From an uncultured Burkholderiales bacterium (GTDB lineage Bacteria; Pseudomonadota; Gammaproteobacteria; Burkholderiales; Burkholderiaceae), in contig CALBEV010000167.1 of assembly GCA_937891045.1 (NCBI GenBank), positions 1 through 6,447 on the forward strand: a DNA stretch of 6,447 nucleotides, read 5' to 3'. Numbering within the stretch: position 1 is the stretch's first letter; every line of letters begins with the position of its first letter. The notes beneath the pieces were generated by a model. It saw only the letters and a program-made list of their open reading frames with translations, did not search any database and was not told where the DNA came from. This document shows positions 6,186-6,447 of the stretch, piece after piece. A program made the translations under genes and the position numbers.

Positions 6186-6447
6186 ACCCCACACTGATTT
6201 ACGTGATGGGTCCGTCGGGCGCGGGCAAGGACAGTGTGCTCGGTTGGATGCGTGAACACTGGCCCAGCCATGTCCCTGTTCACTGGGCACAGCGCACGAT
6301 CACGCGTGTGGCGAAGGCAGGCGGAGAAGATCACGAAGCGGTCGATACCGCTGAATTTTTGCAATTGCAAGAAGAGGGTGCGTTCGCCATGTCGTGGCAG
6401 GCCAATGGTTTGTATTACGGTTCGCGGCACGCGCAGTTGTTGCAACG
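6182..6447 (+). CDS. phnN: PhnN, ribose 1,5-bisphosphate phosphokinase (partial, N-terminal 88 codons)
   Basis: The visible part begins MNPTLIYVMGPSGAGKDS, a P-loop (residues 10-18) in which D17 follows the lysine as in E. coli PhnN (GPSGSGKDS), and continues with RTITR (38-42), GGEDHEAV and a SWQANGLYYG block (71-80) that matches SWHANGLYYG in E. coli. PhnN uses ATP to phosphorylate ribose 1,5-bisphosphate to PRPP, the last step that returns the sugar to general metabolism. It is related to guanylate kinase, but the ITRxAxAGxExH and NGLYYG patterns point to PhnN. Its ATG overlaps the DUF1045 stop (ATGA). The remaining half lies past the right edge. Confidence 0.95.
   Translation, partial: MNPTLIYVMGPSGAGKDSVLGWMREHWPSHVPVHWAQRTITRVAKAGGEDHEAVDTAEFLQLQEEGAFAMSWQANGLYYGSRHAQLLQ

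Noticed and set aside
1..6447. CRISPR arrays, tRNA or rRNA genes, insertion sequences, rho-independent terminators.
   Set aside because: None seen. The window is almost wholly coding, with only one intergenic gap longer than 20 nt.

Overview
This window is the core of a carbon-phosphorus (C-P) lyase locus for using phosphonates as a phosphorus source. The moderately GC-rich sequence, the protein sequences and the phnF/DUF1045/phnN arrangement suggest a beta-proteobacterium, probably Burkholderiales and perhaps a Comamonadaceae relative. That placement is inference from sequence character, not a database match.

Layout: two divergent transcription units face away from a short intergenic region at about 4638-4711. 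The minus-strand unit, read right to left, is phnG, phnH, phnI, phnJ, a GNAT acetyltransferase, phnK and phnL, which runs off the left edge. The genes are packed with ATGA overlaps (phnG/phnH, phnI/phnJ, phnJ/GNAT), TGACATG junctions with a 1-nt gap (phnH/phnI, GNAT/phnK), and an 18-nt gap before phnL. This looks like one translationally coupled operon. The plus-strand unit is phnF (GntR/HutC repressor), a DUF1045 2H-phosphoesterase-like gene and phnN, which runs off the right edge. These genes also overlap, by 11 nt and then 4 nt.

How the genes work together: PhnG, PhnH, PhnI and PhnJ form the C-P lyase core complex. PhnI with PhnG, PhnH and PhnL makes the ribose-1-triphosphate phosphonate. 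PhnM, not in the window, removes pyrophosphate. PhnJ, a radical-SAM enzyme, cleaves the C-P bond to give a 5-phosphoribosyl 1,2-cyclic phosphate. PhnK is the core-bound ABC protein. The DUF1045 protein may open the cyclic phosphate in place of PhnP, and PhnN phosphorylates ribose 1,5-bisphosphate to PRPP. The GNAT protein is a likely PhnO-type aminoalkylphosphonate acetyltransferase. A perfect 12-bp palindrome of the GntR/HutC type lies between the two units and is the likely PhnF operator for both.

The main anomaly is at phnH/phnI. A one-base frame disruption near an A5/T5 run (3584-3588) throws the end of phnH out of frame. By coincidence phnH then reads straight into phnI as a 584-codon open frame. 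The proper PhnH C-terminus (a LPRTT motif and a TGA one base before the phnI ATG) is intact in the -1 frame. The apparent PhnH-PhnI fusion is therefore most simply an indel or sequencing error. A real fusion or a recoding event is less likely. Otherwise this is a well-conserved, recognisable pathway locus, and I see no wholly new system in it.
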